Assembly: GCA_910574965.1 (NCBI GenBank)
Contig: CAJTDB010000001.1
Location: 377,092-441,091, forward strand
DNA from: Lachnospiraceae bacterium
GTDB lineage: Bacteria > Bacillota > Clostridia > Lachnospirales > Lachnospiraceae
Direction: 5' to 3'
DNA: 64,000 bases
The notes beneath the pieces are model-generated. The model had not been told where the DNA came from. It did not search any database and was given only the letters and a program-made list of their open reading frames with translations. The position numbers and the translations under genes are program-made. Below are positions 26,522 through 34,423 of the stretch, piece by piece; positions within the stretch are counted from its first letter, which is position 1, and each line of letters starts with the position of its first letter.

Positions 26522-28048
26522 TTACACCTCCTGCCTGTCTTTTGCCGGAATCGTAATCAAAACTTCCGTCCCTGCATCACTGCCCTCGCTGAAGATCCGG
26601 AGTGCGGCTTCATCATGAAAATACAGTTTCAGCCGCTCCATTACATTTTTCACCCCTACGCCGTTTGAGCCGCCCCCGGAATCAGCCTCACTGGCACATC
26701 CGGACAGCACCTGCTCAATTCGTTCCTTCTCCATGCCGGCACCGTTGTCCCATATGCTGATGCAGATCTGATCTTCTTTTTGGTAAACGCTCAGTTCAAT
26801 CCGCCCGGTCCGGTCAATATTCCGGATTCCGTAATTAAAAGAATTTTCCACCAGCGGCTGCAAAATCATGCTTGGCACCCGCACTTCCAGAAGAGACTCA
26901 TCAATCTCTTTGGAATAGAGAATCTCCCCGGAAAAACGCACATTCAAAATATAAATATAGTTGTCCACCAGATGGATCTCTTCTTCAAGAGCAGCATCTT
27001 TATCATTTTTGCGCACATTATACCGGAAAAATTCCGCCACATTTTCCAGGAACCGTCCTGTACGTTCTGCTTCCTCCATCATTGCTAACTGAGCTCCTGC
27101 ATTCAGGGTATTAAACAGGAAATGCGGATTGATCTGCGCCTGCAAATATTTTAACTGGGCATCTTTTAAATGACTATGCATCATCAGTTCCCGTTCCTTT
27201 AACTGATTTTCCCGTTCCATCGTCTGGCGAAGCTGCTCGATATAATTTCGAATGTTTTCCACCATCTGATTAAAAGTATTCGTCACAATCCCCACTTCAT
27301 CCATGCACTGGACCGGAAGCTGTCCGATCTCAAAGTTGCCGTCTGCCACTTTTCCTGCCGCCTCCGCCAGTTGATGCAGGGGCCTTGTCACACTTTTCGT
27401 ACTTATGACGATCAGGCTGATGTTTCCAAGAAGGACAAGGAGCAGTACGCCGATACCGATGAACTCCATATAGCGCAGAGATGCCAAAAGCATCTGATAG
27501 TTTCTGGAATTGTCCTTAAACTGCACATTGTTCAGACTGTAAATAAACGTATGGATTTCCTCATACAGACGGTCCGCCTCTTCGTAGAGCTTTCCGTATT
27601 TCTCCACATTTCTGCCCCGCTTGGCCTGGATAGCTTCCGCCGCCAGCTTCAGATAGCTTTCAGACAGACCGCGGATGTTCTTTTCGGTCAAAAGTATCTG
27701 GTTGTCCGTTGTCCTTGTATTCAGACGGTCCATAAGCTCCCGATAAGCCTGCTCACTTCGATAATAGTCCTCCATGGCATCGGAGCTTTTCGTATTCAGA
27801 TATTCTTCCATGCTGTCCTGCACCCGGTCCAGCGCTCCGGACAGCTCGTTAAGACCCACATTGCTCACATAGACTTCTTCTACTTTGCCGGTCATCTCAT
27901 TGATTAACATAAACATATAGAGATTGACGGCCAAAATAATCACAGCAGTCAGGAGAAAAAGAGCGGTCAGTTTTTGCTGCAGCGTCAGATACCGCCATTT
28001 TTTCCGGATGATTCTTCCGGGGCTGCGGAAACATTTTTCCTGGTTCAT
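26522..28048 (-). CDS. YesM/LytS-type sensor histidine kinase
   Basis: A 508-residue membrane kinase. Transmembrane segments are near 29-49 (LFLLTAVIILAVNLYMFMLI) and 200-220, with a helical extracellular domain between. A HAMP domain (about 222-275, VTRPLHQLAEAAGKVADGNFEIG) and a His_kinase domain follow, with phospho-acceptor His in INPHFLFNTLN (about 308-318) and ATP-binding motifs WDNGAGM and GVGVKNV. It overlaps the upstream binding-protein gene by 4 bases. It probably reads sugar through that protein, as described for XylFII-LytS-YesN in Clostridium. Confidence 0.93.
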   Translation of the reverse strand: MNQEKCFRSPGRIIRKKWRYLTLQQKLTALFLLTAVIILAVNLYMFMLINEMTGKVEEVYVSNVGLNELSGALDRVQDSMEEYLNTKSSDAMEDYYRSEQAYRELMDRLNTRTTDNQILLTEKNIRGLSESYLKLAAEAIQAKRGRNVEKYGKLYEEADRLYEEIHTFIYSLNNVQFKDNSRNYQMLLASLRYMEFIGIGVLLLVLLGNISLIVISTKSVTRPLHQLAEAAGKVADGNFEIGQLPVQCMDEVGIVTNTFNQMVENIRNYIEQLRQTMERENQLKERELMMHSHLKDAQLKYLQAQINPHFLFNTLNAGAQLAMMEEAERTGRFLENVAEFFRYNVRKNDKDAALEEEIHLVDNYIYILNVRFSGEILYSKEIDESLLEVRVPSMILQPLVENSFNYGIRNIDRTGRIELSVYQKEDQICISIWDNGAGMEKERIEQVLSGCASEADSGGGSNGVGVKNVMERLKLYFHDEAALRIFSEGSDAGTEVLITIPAKDRQEV

Positions 28049-29070
28049 TCTCTCTCCACCAGCCTTTCCGCTTCCTCTGCCCGAATCAGCCGCGTATCCA
28101 CTGCCATGTAACTGTTCGTATAACCGGTTTCCACATATTCATCCAGTGCCTCCACACAGAGCCTTCCCATCTGTTCCGTGTCCAGAGCTGTGGTGGAGTA
28201 GAGAATGTTCTTTGCCACGGCCTCCAAAATGGCGTCGGAATCGTAATACCCAAGCATCTGGACGCTTCCCACTTTATTGTAGTCCACTGCCGCCTGATAT
28301 GCACATTTTGTATGTACCGCACTCAGACATACCAGAATATCCGGAAGCTTTTCCGGATTCAGAAAAATATCCCGTATAGATTCTTCGGAACTGAAGCTTC
28401 TGCTGTTATCCACAGGACGTGTCTCCACAGTCACCATACTGCTGTTCAAAAGCTGATTTTCCAATGTCTCCCGTATTCCAAGCAAAACCAGGTTCTGGCT
28501 GCTGTCTGTCCTTCCCTCATCCACCAGCACAAGCACACTCACCGGCTCCGAAACAAACATACGTTCCCCGTCAGCTTCTGCCCCAAGTATTCCAAGAATC
28601 TGTCTTCCGTAATCCTGCCCAAGATTATAGCTGTTGTTTCCTACAAAACACTGGCGGGCGCTTCCCATACTGTCCTGAAGCACATTGACTACCGGAATCC
28701 CCTGTTCTACAGCCTCCTCTAAAAGCGCCATCGTTTCTTCCTCTTCATCTCCGGGTATGATGATTCCGTCTACCGACGCCTGAATGGCCAGCTTTAAAAG
28801 CTCCTTTCTGCCGTACTCCACGGCCAGGTCCCCGCCAAAACGCTCCACATAGGCACCGCGCTTCTTTCCTTCTTCCAGAGCACTCTCATAGACACGGTCC
28901 CAGAAATCGCCGTCCTCTCTTCCTGTAATCATCACATAATGCCTGCTGTAAATTTCATACGCTCCTTCGTCGCTGCTGCCGGGAGCGGGAAGATACTGCC
29001 GAAAGAAAAAAACGCAGGCCAAAAAAGCGGCCAGGCACAAAAGCAGCAGAACCTTTTTTCTTCGTGTCAT
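28045..29070 (-). CDS. Membrane-anchored sugar-binding sensor protein (XylFII/YtfQ-like)
   Basis: A 341-residue protein with a single N-terminal hydrophobic anchor (VLLLLCLAAFLACVFFFRQY, about 7-26, no lipobox Cys) and a periplasmic-binding type 1 domain (HYVMITGREDGDFWDRVYES; SVDGIIIPGDEEEET; GIPVVNVLQDS; VGNNSYNLGQDYG). The ATG at 29070 has GGAGG at 6 bases; the open frame further upstream is ignored. It overlaps the kinase gene by ATGA and leads the four-gene sensory operon. The gene order matches ligand-binding co-receptors of LytS/YesM kinases, so it is likely a co-sensor rather than a transport protein. Confidence 0.85.
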   Translation of the reverse strand: MTRRKKVLLLLCLAAFLACVFFFRQYLPAPGSSDEGAYEIYSRHYVMITGREDGDFWDRVYESALEEGKKRGAYVERFGGDLAVEYGRKELLKLAIQASVDGIIIPGDEEEETMALLEEAVEQGIPVVNVLQDSMGSARQCFVGNNSYNLGQDYGRQILGILGAEADGERMFVSEPVSVLVLVDEGRTDSSQNLVLLGIRETLENQLLNSSMVTVETRPVDNSRSFSSEESIRDIFLNPEKLPDILVCLSAVHTKCAYQAAVDYNKVGSVQMLGYYDSDAILEAVAKNILYSTTALDTEQMGRLCVEALDEYVETGYTNSYMAVDTRLIRAEEAERLVERE

Positions 29071-29111
29071 AGGAAACCTCCAAAACTTTTGACTGCCCGC
29101 TACAAGGAAGC

Positions 29112-29183
29112 AGACAGAAAGCGGCTCCCATATCCGGTCCATTCCATGCGGGCAGGACCGGATACAGAAGCCGCATTCTGTCT
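29112..29183. repeat. Long imperfect inverted repeat (large hairpin)
   Basis: Outer arms 29112-29126 (AGACAGAAAGCGGCT) and 29168-29183 pair with two mismatches; inner arms TATCCGGTCC (29131-29140) and GGACCGGATA (29155-29164) pair perfectly. No clear U-tract follows on either strand. It lies between the isomerase stop and the sensory operon. Confidence 0.75.
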
Positions 29184-29197
29184 TTGCCGCGGGAAAG

Positions 29198-29225
29198 TCC
29201 GGTCATACCGCAAGATATGACCGGA
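29198..29225. repeat. Second inverted repeat beside the large hairpin
   Basis: TCCGGTCATA (29198-29207) and TATGACCGGA (29216-29225) pair perfectly around 8 bases. The CCGGTC core is shared with the neighbouring larger hairpin, so both may belong to one palindromic element or serve as terminator for the isomerase gene. Confidence 0.65.
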
Positions 29226-29261
29226 TACCGGACAGAACAGTTGTGTATCGTAGAATATATA

Positions 29262-30746
29262 CTATGCGAACGGATTTTCGGTCGGGTAACGTACGCCGGC
29301 AGGCTGATTGTAGCCGATCTCGCTTACGTCTACGCCAATATATTTAAATACTTCAAACAGTGCTTTTCCATAATGGCCAAATGCAACTGCTCCATGGTGA
29401 GGGTAGTTGCCTTCGATCAGGACATGACGGTAGAACCGTTTCATTTCCGGAATCGCAAAGATACCAATGCCGCCAAAAGATCTGGTTGCTACCGGAAGGA
29501 TCTCTCCATTTGCCACATATGCGCGCAGCTTGCAGTCTGCAGTGCTCTGCAGGCGGAAGAAGGTAATATTGCCGGGAGTCAGATCTCCCTCTAAAGTTCC
29601 CTGGGTTACTTCTTCCGGAAGGCTTCTCGCCATAATCAACTGATATTTCATCTGACAGGAGGACAGCTTCTTTGTATTGGTATTGCCGCAGTGGAAGCCC
29701 ATAAACACATCATTGCTGGTGTAATCATATCTGCCCTTGATGTCCGCATCATACATATCATAAGGAACCGTATTGTTGATATCCAGAAGCGTTACCACGT
29801 CCTCGCTGACGCAGGTTCCGATGAACTCGCTCAGACAGCCGTAAATATCCACTTCACAGGATACCGGAATTCCGCGTCCGGTCAGACGGCTGTTCACATA
29901 ACACGGAACAAAGCCAAACTGAGTCTGGAATGCCGGCCAGCATTTGCCTGCAATCGCTACGTACTTTCTGTACCCTTTGTGTGCTTCGATCCAGTCCATA
30001 AGGGTCAGCTCGTACTGCGCCAGCTTCGGAAGAATCTCCGGCTTTTTGTTTCCTTCCCCAAGCTCTGCCTCCATATCTGCAACCACTTCCGGGATCCTGG
30101 GATCGTTGTCATGCTTTTTAAATGCCTCAAACAGATCCAGCTCTGAATTTTCCTCGATCTCAACGCCCAGATTGTAGAGCTGCTTAATAGGAGCATTGCA
30201 CGCCAGGAAGTTCAGCGGACGGGGTCCGAAGCTGATGATCTTCAGATCAGACAGGCCAACGACAGCTCTTGCGATGGGCAAAAACTCATGGATCATCTCT
30301 GCGCACTCTTCTGCAGTTCCTACCGGATATTCCGGTATATATGCTTTGATATTTCTCAGTGCCAGATTGTAGCTTGCGTTCAGCATACCGCAGTATGCAT
30401 CGCCGCGGCCCTGTACCAGATTGTCTCCGGTTTCCTCTGCCGCTGCCACAAACATCTTCGGGCCTTCAAAGTGCTTTGCCAGCAGTGTTTCGGAGATCTC
30501 CGGGCCAAAGTTGCCCAGATAGACCGCCAGCGCGTTGCAGCCTGCCTTCTTCACGTCTTCCAGCGCCTGCACCATATGGATCTCGCTTTCCACGATGCAG
30601 ATCGGACATTCATAAATGTCCGCCCCATCGTATTTCGCCTCATATGCTGCCACCAGTGCTTTTCTCCGGTTTACAGATAAAGACTCCGGAAAACAGTCGC
30701 GGCTCACTGCCACGATACCTACTTTTACTTTTGGAATGTTGTTCAT
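29262..30746 (-). CDS. L-fucose/L-arabinose isomerase family protein
   Basis: A 494-residue cytoplasmic sugar isomerase-like protein of the FucI/AraA superfamily. Recognisable family text: KVKVGIVAVSRDCFPESLS (8-26), GCNALAVYLGNFGPEISET, MFVAAAEETGDNLVQGRGDAYCGML and a C-terminal metal-site region with DINNTVPYD and FMGFHCGNTN. It is shorter than E. coli FucI (about 590) and close to AraA length, but its sequence follows neither closely. It is downstream of a xylulokinase and DUF4867 gene, which suggests that an aldopentose is converted to xylulose or ribulose. Which aldose it uses is unknown. Confidence 0.82.
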   Translation of the reverse strand: MNNIPKVKVGIVAVSRDCFPESLSVNRRKALVAAYEAKYDGADIYECPICIVESEIHMVQALEDVKKAGCNALAVYLGNFGPEISETLLAKHFEGPKMFVAAAEETGDNLVQGRGDAYCGMLNASYNLALRNIKAYIPEYPVGTAEECAEMIHEFLPIARAVVGLSDLKIISFGPRPLNFLACNAPIKQLYNLGVEIEENSELDLFEAFKKHDNDPRIPEVVADMEAELGEGNKKPEILPKLAQYELTLMDWIEAHKGYRKYVAIAGKCWPAFQTQFGFVPCYVNSRLTGRGIPVSCEVDIYGCLSEFIGTCVSEDVVTLLDINNTVPYDMYDADIKGRYDYTSNDVFMGFHCGNTNTKKLSSCQMKYQLIMARSLPEEVTQGTLEGDLTPGNITFFRLQSTADCKLRAYVANGEILPVATRSFGGIGIFAIPEMKRFYRHVLIEGNYPHHGAVAFGHYGKALFEVFKYIGVDVSEIGYNQPAGVRYPTENPFA

Positions 30747-30900
30747 GTGATTTTTTCCTCCTATTTTAGTTCCGAATCTGTTCAGAAAACGCCCCTTGTC
30801 TGGAAGAATTTTCCCTCATATTCATGCCGGAAAATCCTTCCGGGCTTTTTCTTGGCAGATACTGTTTTAAGTTCCATATCCGTTCGGATGCTGTATTCTT
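30747..30900 (-). other. Gap between DUF4867 gene and isomerase gene
   Basis: 154 bases. It contains two copies of an AGTTCC-type motif (30766 and 30870 on the plus strand) resembling the start of the 102-nt repeat, and a small GCCGGAA/TTCCGGGC hairpin (about 30827-30844) whose T-run is on the plus strand. Confidence 0.45.
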
Positions 30901-31524
30901 TCAGTCTCTGCAGTCAATGTTCTTTCCCACAAGACCTATGTGCGCGCCTTCGGGCAGTCCGCCTTCCGGGTGTCCGATCAGCCACTTGTTCTTCGCTGCA
31001 AGCAGCTTGTCTTCCCAGTCCTCATGTCCTTTTTCCAGGGGAAGATTCGTGTCCCGCGGAAGCACAATGGCCACCTGGAAGCCGTTGTCTCCTGCGCTGC
31101 AGGGAGCATAGTGAAGGGTTGTCGCATAGACTTCCACTGCCGTTCCCTTCGGGACGAGAAACGCTTCTATCAGAGACGTGTCATATGTAAAATCCTCTGT
31201 AATATCCTGCTGAGAACCTACCAGAAGGATAGCATCGGTCCCTGCCACATTGATTTCCGAAGAACGGTGATACTCCAGTGCGTTAAGCAGATAATTTCTG
31301 CCGTTGCAGTATCCGATCTGAATCGGCAGTTCCCCGTAAGTCTTCGTCTGAAGCTCCCCATAAACAGGCAGAGTCTCCAGCTCCGAAACGGACGGCTCAT
31401 ACACCACATCCTTGGGAAGAGGCGTCTTCGTATTCAGAGCCTCGACCAGACCGGAAAAGTCAATGCCCTGTATCATCCTGCCGTACTTTCGAAAGGCAGG
31501 ATCCGTAACTTTCTTGATGTCCAT
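30901..31524 (-). CDS. DUF4867 family protein (cupin-like)
   Basis: A 207-residue cytoplasmic protein of the DUF4867 family. The central part reads as a cupin: AGTDAILLVGSQQDI, then EAFLVPKGTAVEVYATTLHYAPC (partly quoted: VPKGTAVEVYATTLHYAPC, about 126-144) with a potential metal His, then GFQVAIVLPRDTN. It sits between xylulokinase and the FucI-like isomerase in one operon. Cupin-fold sugar isomerases exist (for example D-lyxose isomerase), so an isomerase, epimerase or sugar-acid role is conceivable, but the function is unknown. Confidence 0.72.
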   Translation of the reverse strand: MDIKKVTDPAFRKYGRMIQGIDFSGLVEALNTKTPLPKDVVYEPSVSELETLPVYGELQTKTYGELPIQIGYCNGRNYLLNALEYHRSSEINVAGTDAILLVGSQQDITEDFTYDTSLIEAFLVPKGTAVEVYATTLHYAPCSAGDNGFQVAIVLPRDTNLPLEKGHEDWEDKLLAAKNKWLIGHPEGGLPEGAHIGLVGKNIDCRD

Positions 31525-31623
31525 AATGTTGTTCTCCTCATTTTAAATTCCGCAGCCGCCCCAAATGTCCTCTCGTCGATCCCCGGCCGGCTGCTGTCTC
31601 AGTTATACATCTGCCCTGCCGCT

Positions 31624-33093
31624 CTATTTGATAATCTCAAACAGCGGTTTGCATGCAGGATAGATCTGCCGGAACTGCTCATAGCGCTTCTCATATTTGG
31701 CTGCGATTTCGGGATCCGGCTCCACGGTATCAACCACCTTCACCAGCTTCGCCGCAGCCGCTTCCACGCTCTCATATTCGCCGCAGGCCACCGCTGCCAG
31801 CATAGCGCCGCCCAGTGCAGGTCCTTCCTCGCTCTCGATCACATCCACTTTGAGATTCATCACATTTGCAATGATCTTTTTCCAGAGAGGACTTTTTGCC
31901 CCGCCGCCGCAAATCTTGGTCCGCTCAATCTGAATGCCGAGAGACTTTGCCACCTCAAAGGAATCACGCAGGGCAAAAGCAACACCCTCTAACACCGCCT
32001 GGGTCATATCCGCACGGGTCGTATCCATCGTCATGCCGATAAAGGTCCCTCTCGCATTGGGATTGTTGTGCGGAGAACGCTCTCCCATCAGATAGGGAAG
32101 GAAATACACATGATTCTCTCCTAGTTTTTCGATCGCTTTCTGCTCTTTTGCATAGTCCCCGGTCCCGATGATCTCATCCATCCACCATTTGTTGCAGGAA
32201 GCTGCACTAAGCATACAGCCCATCAGATGATAATGTCCGTCTGCATGAGCAAACGCATGGAGAGCATTGTTCTGGTCCACGCCGAACTTCTTTGAGGAAA
32301 TAAAGATCGTCCCGCTCGTGCCAAGGGAAATGTTGCACATGCCGTCCCCTACCGTACCGGTCCCTACAGCCGCAGCCGCATTGTCTCCGGCTCCTGCTAC
32401 GACCTTCACTGTCTCCGGGATCTCAAGCTCTGCGGCAATCTTCGGAAGAACTGTTCCCACCGTCTCATAGGACTCATAGATCCTGGCCAGCTGCTCTTCC
32501 CGGATCCCGCAGATCTCCAGCATTTCCTTCGACCAGCAGCGGTTCTTCACATCAAAGATCAGCATACCGGAAGCATCTGATACGTCTGTGCAGTGTACGC
32601 CGGATAACCGGTAGGCAATGTAATCCTTCGGAAGCATGATCTTCCGGATCCTTGCAAAATTCTCCGGCTCTTTATTCTTTACCCACAGAATCTTCGGTGC
32701 GGTAAAGCCTGTAAAGGAAATATTTGCCGTATACTCTGACAGCTTATCCTTTCCGATCACCTGGTTTAGATAATCGCACTCCTCATATGTACGGCCGTCA
32801 TTCCACAAGAGCGCCGGACGGATGACCTGATCTTCGCTGTCCAGGATCACCAACCCATGCATCTGCCCGCCAAAGCTGATGCCTGCCACCTGGCTTTTGT
32901 CACAGTCAGCCAGCAGTTCCTTCAGACCTTCCATCGTCTCCTTGAACCAGTCTTCCGGATTCTGCTCCGACCACCCCGGATGCGGGAAAAAGATCGGATA
33001 CTCGCGGGATACAATTTTCCGAATCTTCCCTTCCCCGTCCATCAAAAGCAGTTTGACGGCAGATGTCCCCAGGTCCACTCCTATATAGAGCAT
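31624..33093 (-). CDS. xylB: Xylulokinase
   Basis: A 489-residue FGGY-family kinase that phosphorylates D-xylulose to xylulose 5-phosphate. Markers: the phosphate-binding start YIGVDLGTSAVKLLLMD (2-18), HPGWSEQNPEDW (about 44-55), SFGGQMHGLV with the substrate-contacting MH pair, GAGDNAAAAVGTG and the C-terminal GGGAKSPLW and ALGGAMLAA. The frame is open to 33201 but the ATG at 33093 follows GGAGGG. It leads the operon xylB-DUF4867-isomerase and has its own promoter with a palindromic operator at the start site. Confidence 0.92.
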   Translation of the reverse strand: MLYIGVDLGTSAVKLLLMDGEGKIRKIVSREYPIFFPHPGWSEQNPEDWFKETMEGLKELLADCDKSQVAGISFGGQMHGLVILDSEDQVIRPALLWNDGRTYEECDYLNQVIGKDKLSEYTANISFTGFTAPKILWVKNKEPENFARIRKIMLPKDYIAYRLSGVHCTDVSDASGMLIFDVKNRCWSKEMLEICGIREEQLARIYESYETVGTVLPKIAAELEIPETVKVVAGAGDNAAAAVGTGTVGDGMCNISLGTSGTIFISSKKFGVDQNNALHAFAHADGHYHLMGCMLSAASCNKWWMDEIIGTGDYAKEQKAIEKLGENHVYFLPYLMGERSPHNNPNARGTFIGMTMDTTRADMTQAVLEGVAFALRDSFEVAKSLGIQIERTKICGGGAKSPLWKKIIANVMNLKVDVIESEEGPALGGAMLAAVACGEYESVEAAAAKLVKVVDTVEPDPEIAAKYEKRYEQFRQIYPACKPLFEIIK

Positions 33094-33122
33094 ATAGATA
33101 CCCTCCTTCTCGTCTATTCTTT

Positions 33123-33138
33123 GCGTGCTCGTGCACGC
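33123..33138 (-). promoter_or_regulatory. Palindromic operator in xylB leader (site 1)
   Basis: GCGTGC-TCGT-GCACGC, a perfect 6-4-6 palindrome. It lies 10 bases downstream of the xylB -10 element and 30 bases before the ATG, a classic repression position. It shares its consensus with site 2 near the regulator promoter. Confidence 0.72.
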
Positions 33139-33148
33139 TCTTTCCTTT

Positions 33149-33177
33149 ATATTACCTCTTTTATCCGGAAGTTTCAA
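33149..33177 (-). promoter_or_regulatory. Sigma-A promoter of xylB operon
   Basis: Minus strand TTGAAA (33172-33177), 17-base spacer, TAATAT (33149-33154). Transcription would start about 33142, at the edge of operator site 1. Confidence 0.75.
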
Positions 33178-33309
33178 CAGAATGTTGTGTATTTTTTTCA
33201 TTCCCCTAATTTTTCATGAATAATTCACAAATTTCAAGCTTTATTCCCTATATGCAAAGCATATTTTTGTGTAATCTGCATAAATTTCTCACACTCGCCG
33301 TATCCCATA

Positions 33310-33325
33310 GAGTGCACGGGCACGC
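33310..33325 (+). promoter_or_regulatory. Palindromic operator upstream of lacI-type gene (site 2)
   Basis: GAGTGC-ACGG-GCACGC, one mismatch from the 6-4-6 palindrome of site 1. It ends 9 bases before the -35 of the regulator gene and is centred 187 bases from site 1, suitable for looping or autoregulation. Confidence 0.65.
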
Positions 33326-33334
33326 TCTCCGCGA

Positions 33335-33363
33335 TTGACAGTTGCTCTGATTTCTTGTATTGT
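33335..33363 (+). promoter_or_regulatory. Sigma-A promoter of the LacI-type regulator
   Basis: TTGACA (33335-33340), 17-base spacer, TATTGT (33358-33363). It is 38 bases upstream of the start codon at 33402. Confidence 0.75.
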
Positions 33364-33401
33364 CAGTACAGAACATACAGTCAGAGCACAGGAGGCATAC
33401 C

Positions 33402-34415
33402 ATGACCACCATCAAAGATATTGCAGATCTGGCAGGCGTTTCCAGAGGAACCGTAGACAGAGTATTGAACAGCCGGGGGGCTGTTAGTCCCCAGACTGCA
33501 GAAAAAGTTCTGGAGATCGCCCGCGCGCTGGGCTACCGGCCCAACAAAGCAGGAACCGCCCTGGCCGCTCAAAAGAAGAAGTACAAAATTGGCGTGCTCC
33601 TTTTCAGTGAGCACAATCCTTTTTTTGATGAAGTTATGGAAGGAGTTCGCGCAAAAGCCGAAGAACTTCAGGATTACGGCATCACCACCATTACAAGACG
33701 GGTGGAATTTGATGCGAACGCCCAGCTTCTCGCTCTGGAAGAACTGCAGACTGAAGGCATCCATGGTCTGATGCTTGCGCCCTACAATCATATGCGCATA
33801 AAAGAAAAAATAGACGAGCTGGTAGAAAAGCAGATCCCGGTCGTAACGGTCAATACCGATATTGACGGTTCCCGCCGGATGGCATATGTGGGAAGCGATT
33901 ACCGCAAAGGCGGCTGCACGGCCGCGGGCCTTTTTGCCCTGATGACAGCAGGGGACGTCAAGCTTGGAATCATCACCGGTTCCTCCAATGTACTCTGCCA
34001 TACGGAACGGATTGAAGGTCTTAAAGACACCCTCCGGCGCTTTTACCCGCGCATTCATGTGACAGAGATTCTGGAAAATCACGATGACGAGTTCAAAAGC
34101 TATACCCTTACAGGCCGGCTCCTGAGACGGCATCCGGACATCGATGCCCTGTTCTTTGCCGCAGCCGGTGTCCACGGGGGCTGCCGGGCCGTAGAAGAGT
34201 CCGAATGCCGCCCCAAAATAATCACTTTCGATGAAGTGCCCACTACTCTAAAGATGCTGAAAAAAGGCATTATCTCCGCCACCATCAGCCAGCAGCCCTG
34301 CCGCCAGGGCAGCCGGTCTTTGGACCTTCTCTTTGAATATCTGACCTCCGGTACGGTCCCGGAGAAGGAGCATTATTTTGTAGAGCATTCAATTATGATA
34401 CGGGAAACGATGTGA
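33402..34415 (+). CDS. LacI family transcriptional regulator
   Basis: A 337-residue repressor-type protein. The N-terminal helix-turn-helix is TIKDIADLAGVSRGTVDRVL (3-22), with hinge helix text NKAGTALAAQ (about 46-55). The rest is a periplasmic-binding type 1 sensor domain (IGVLLFSEHNPFFDEVMEGV; FDEVPTTLKML; GIISATISQQPC) of the ribose/sugar-phosphate kind. The ATG at 33402 follows AGGAGG at 6 bases. It is divergent from xylB and the control region has two matching palindromes, so it most likely represses the xylulokinase operon and itself until a pentose or its phosphate is present. Confidence 0.9.
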   Translation: MTTIKDIADLAGVSRGTVDRVLNSRGAVSPQTAEKVLEIARALGYRPNKAGTALAAQKKKYKIGVLLFSEHNPFFDEVMEGVRAKAEELQDYGITTITRRVEFDANAQLLALEELQTEGIHGLMLAPYNHMRIKEKIDELVEKQIPVVTVNTDIDGSRRMAYVGSDYRKGGCTAAGLFALMTAGDVKLGIITGSSNVLCHTERIEGLKDTLRRFYPRIHVTEILENHDDEFKSYTLTGRLLRRHPDIDALFFAAAGVHGGCRAVEESECRPKIITFDEVPTTLKMLKKGIISATISQQPCRQGSRSLDLLFEYLTSGTVPEKEHYFVEHSIMIRETM

Positions 34416-34423
34416 GATAAGAT

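Noticed and set aside
30827-30844. Terminator in the DUF4867-isomerase gap
   Set aside because: Its T-run lies on the plus strand, where there is no gene; on the minus strand it is preceded, not followed, by the T/A run.
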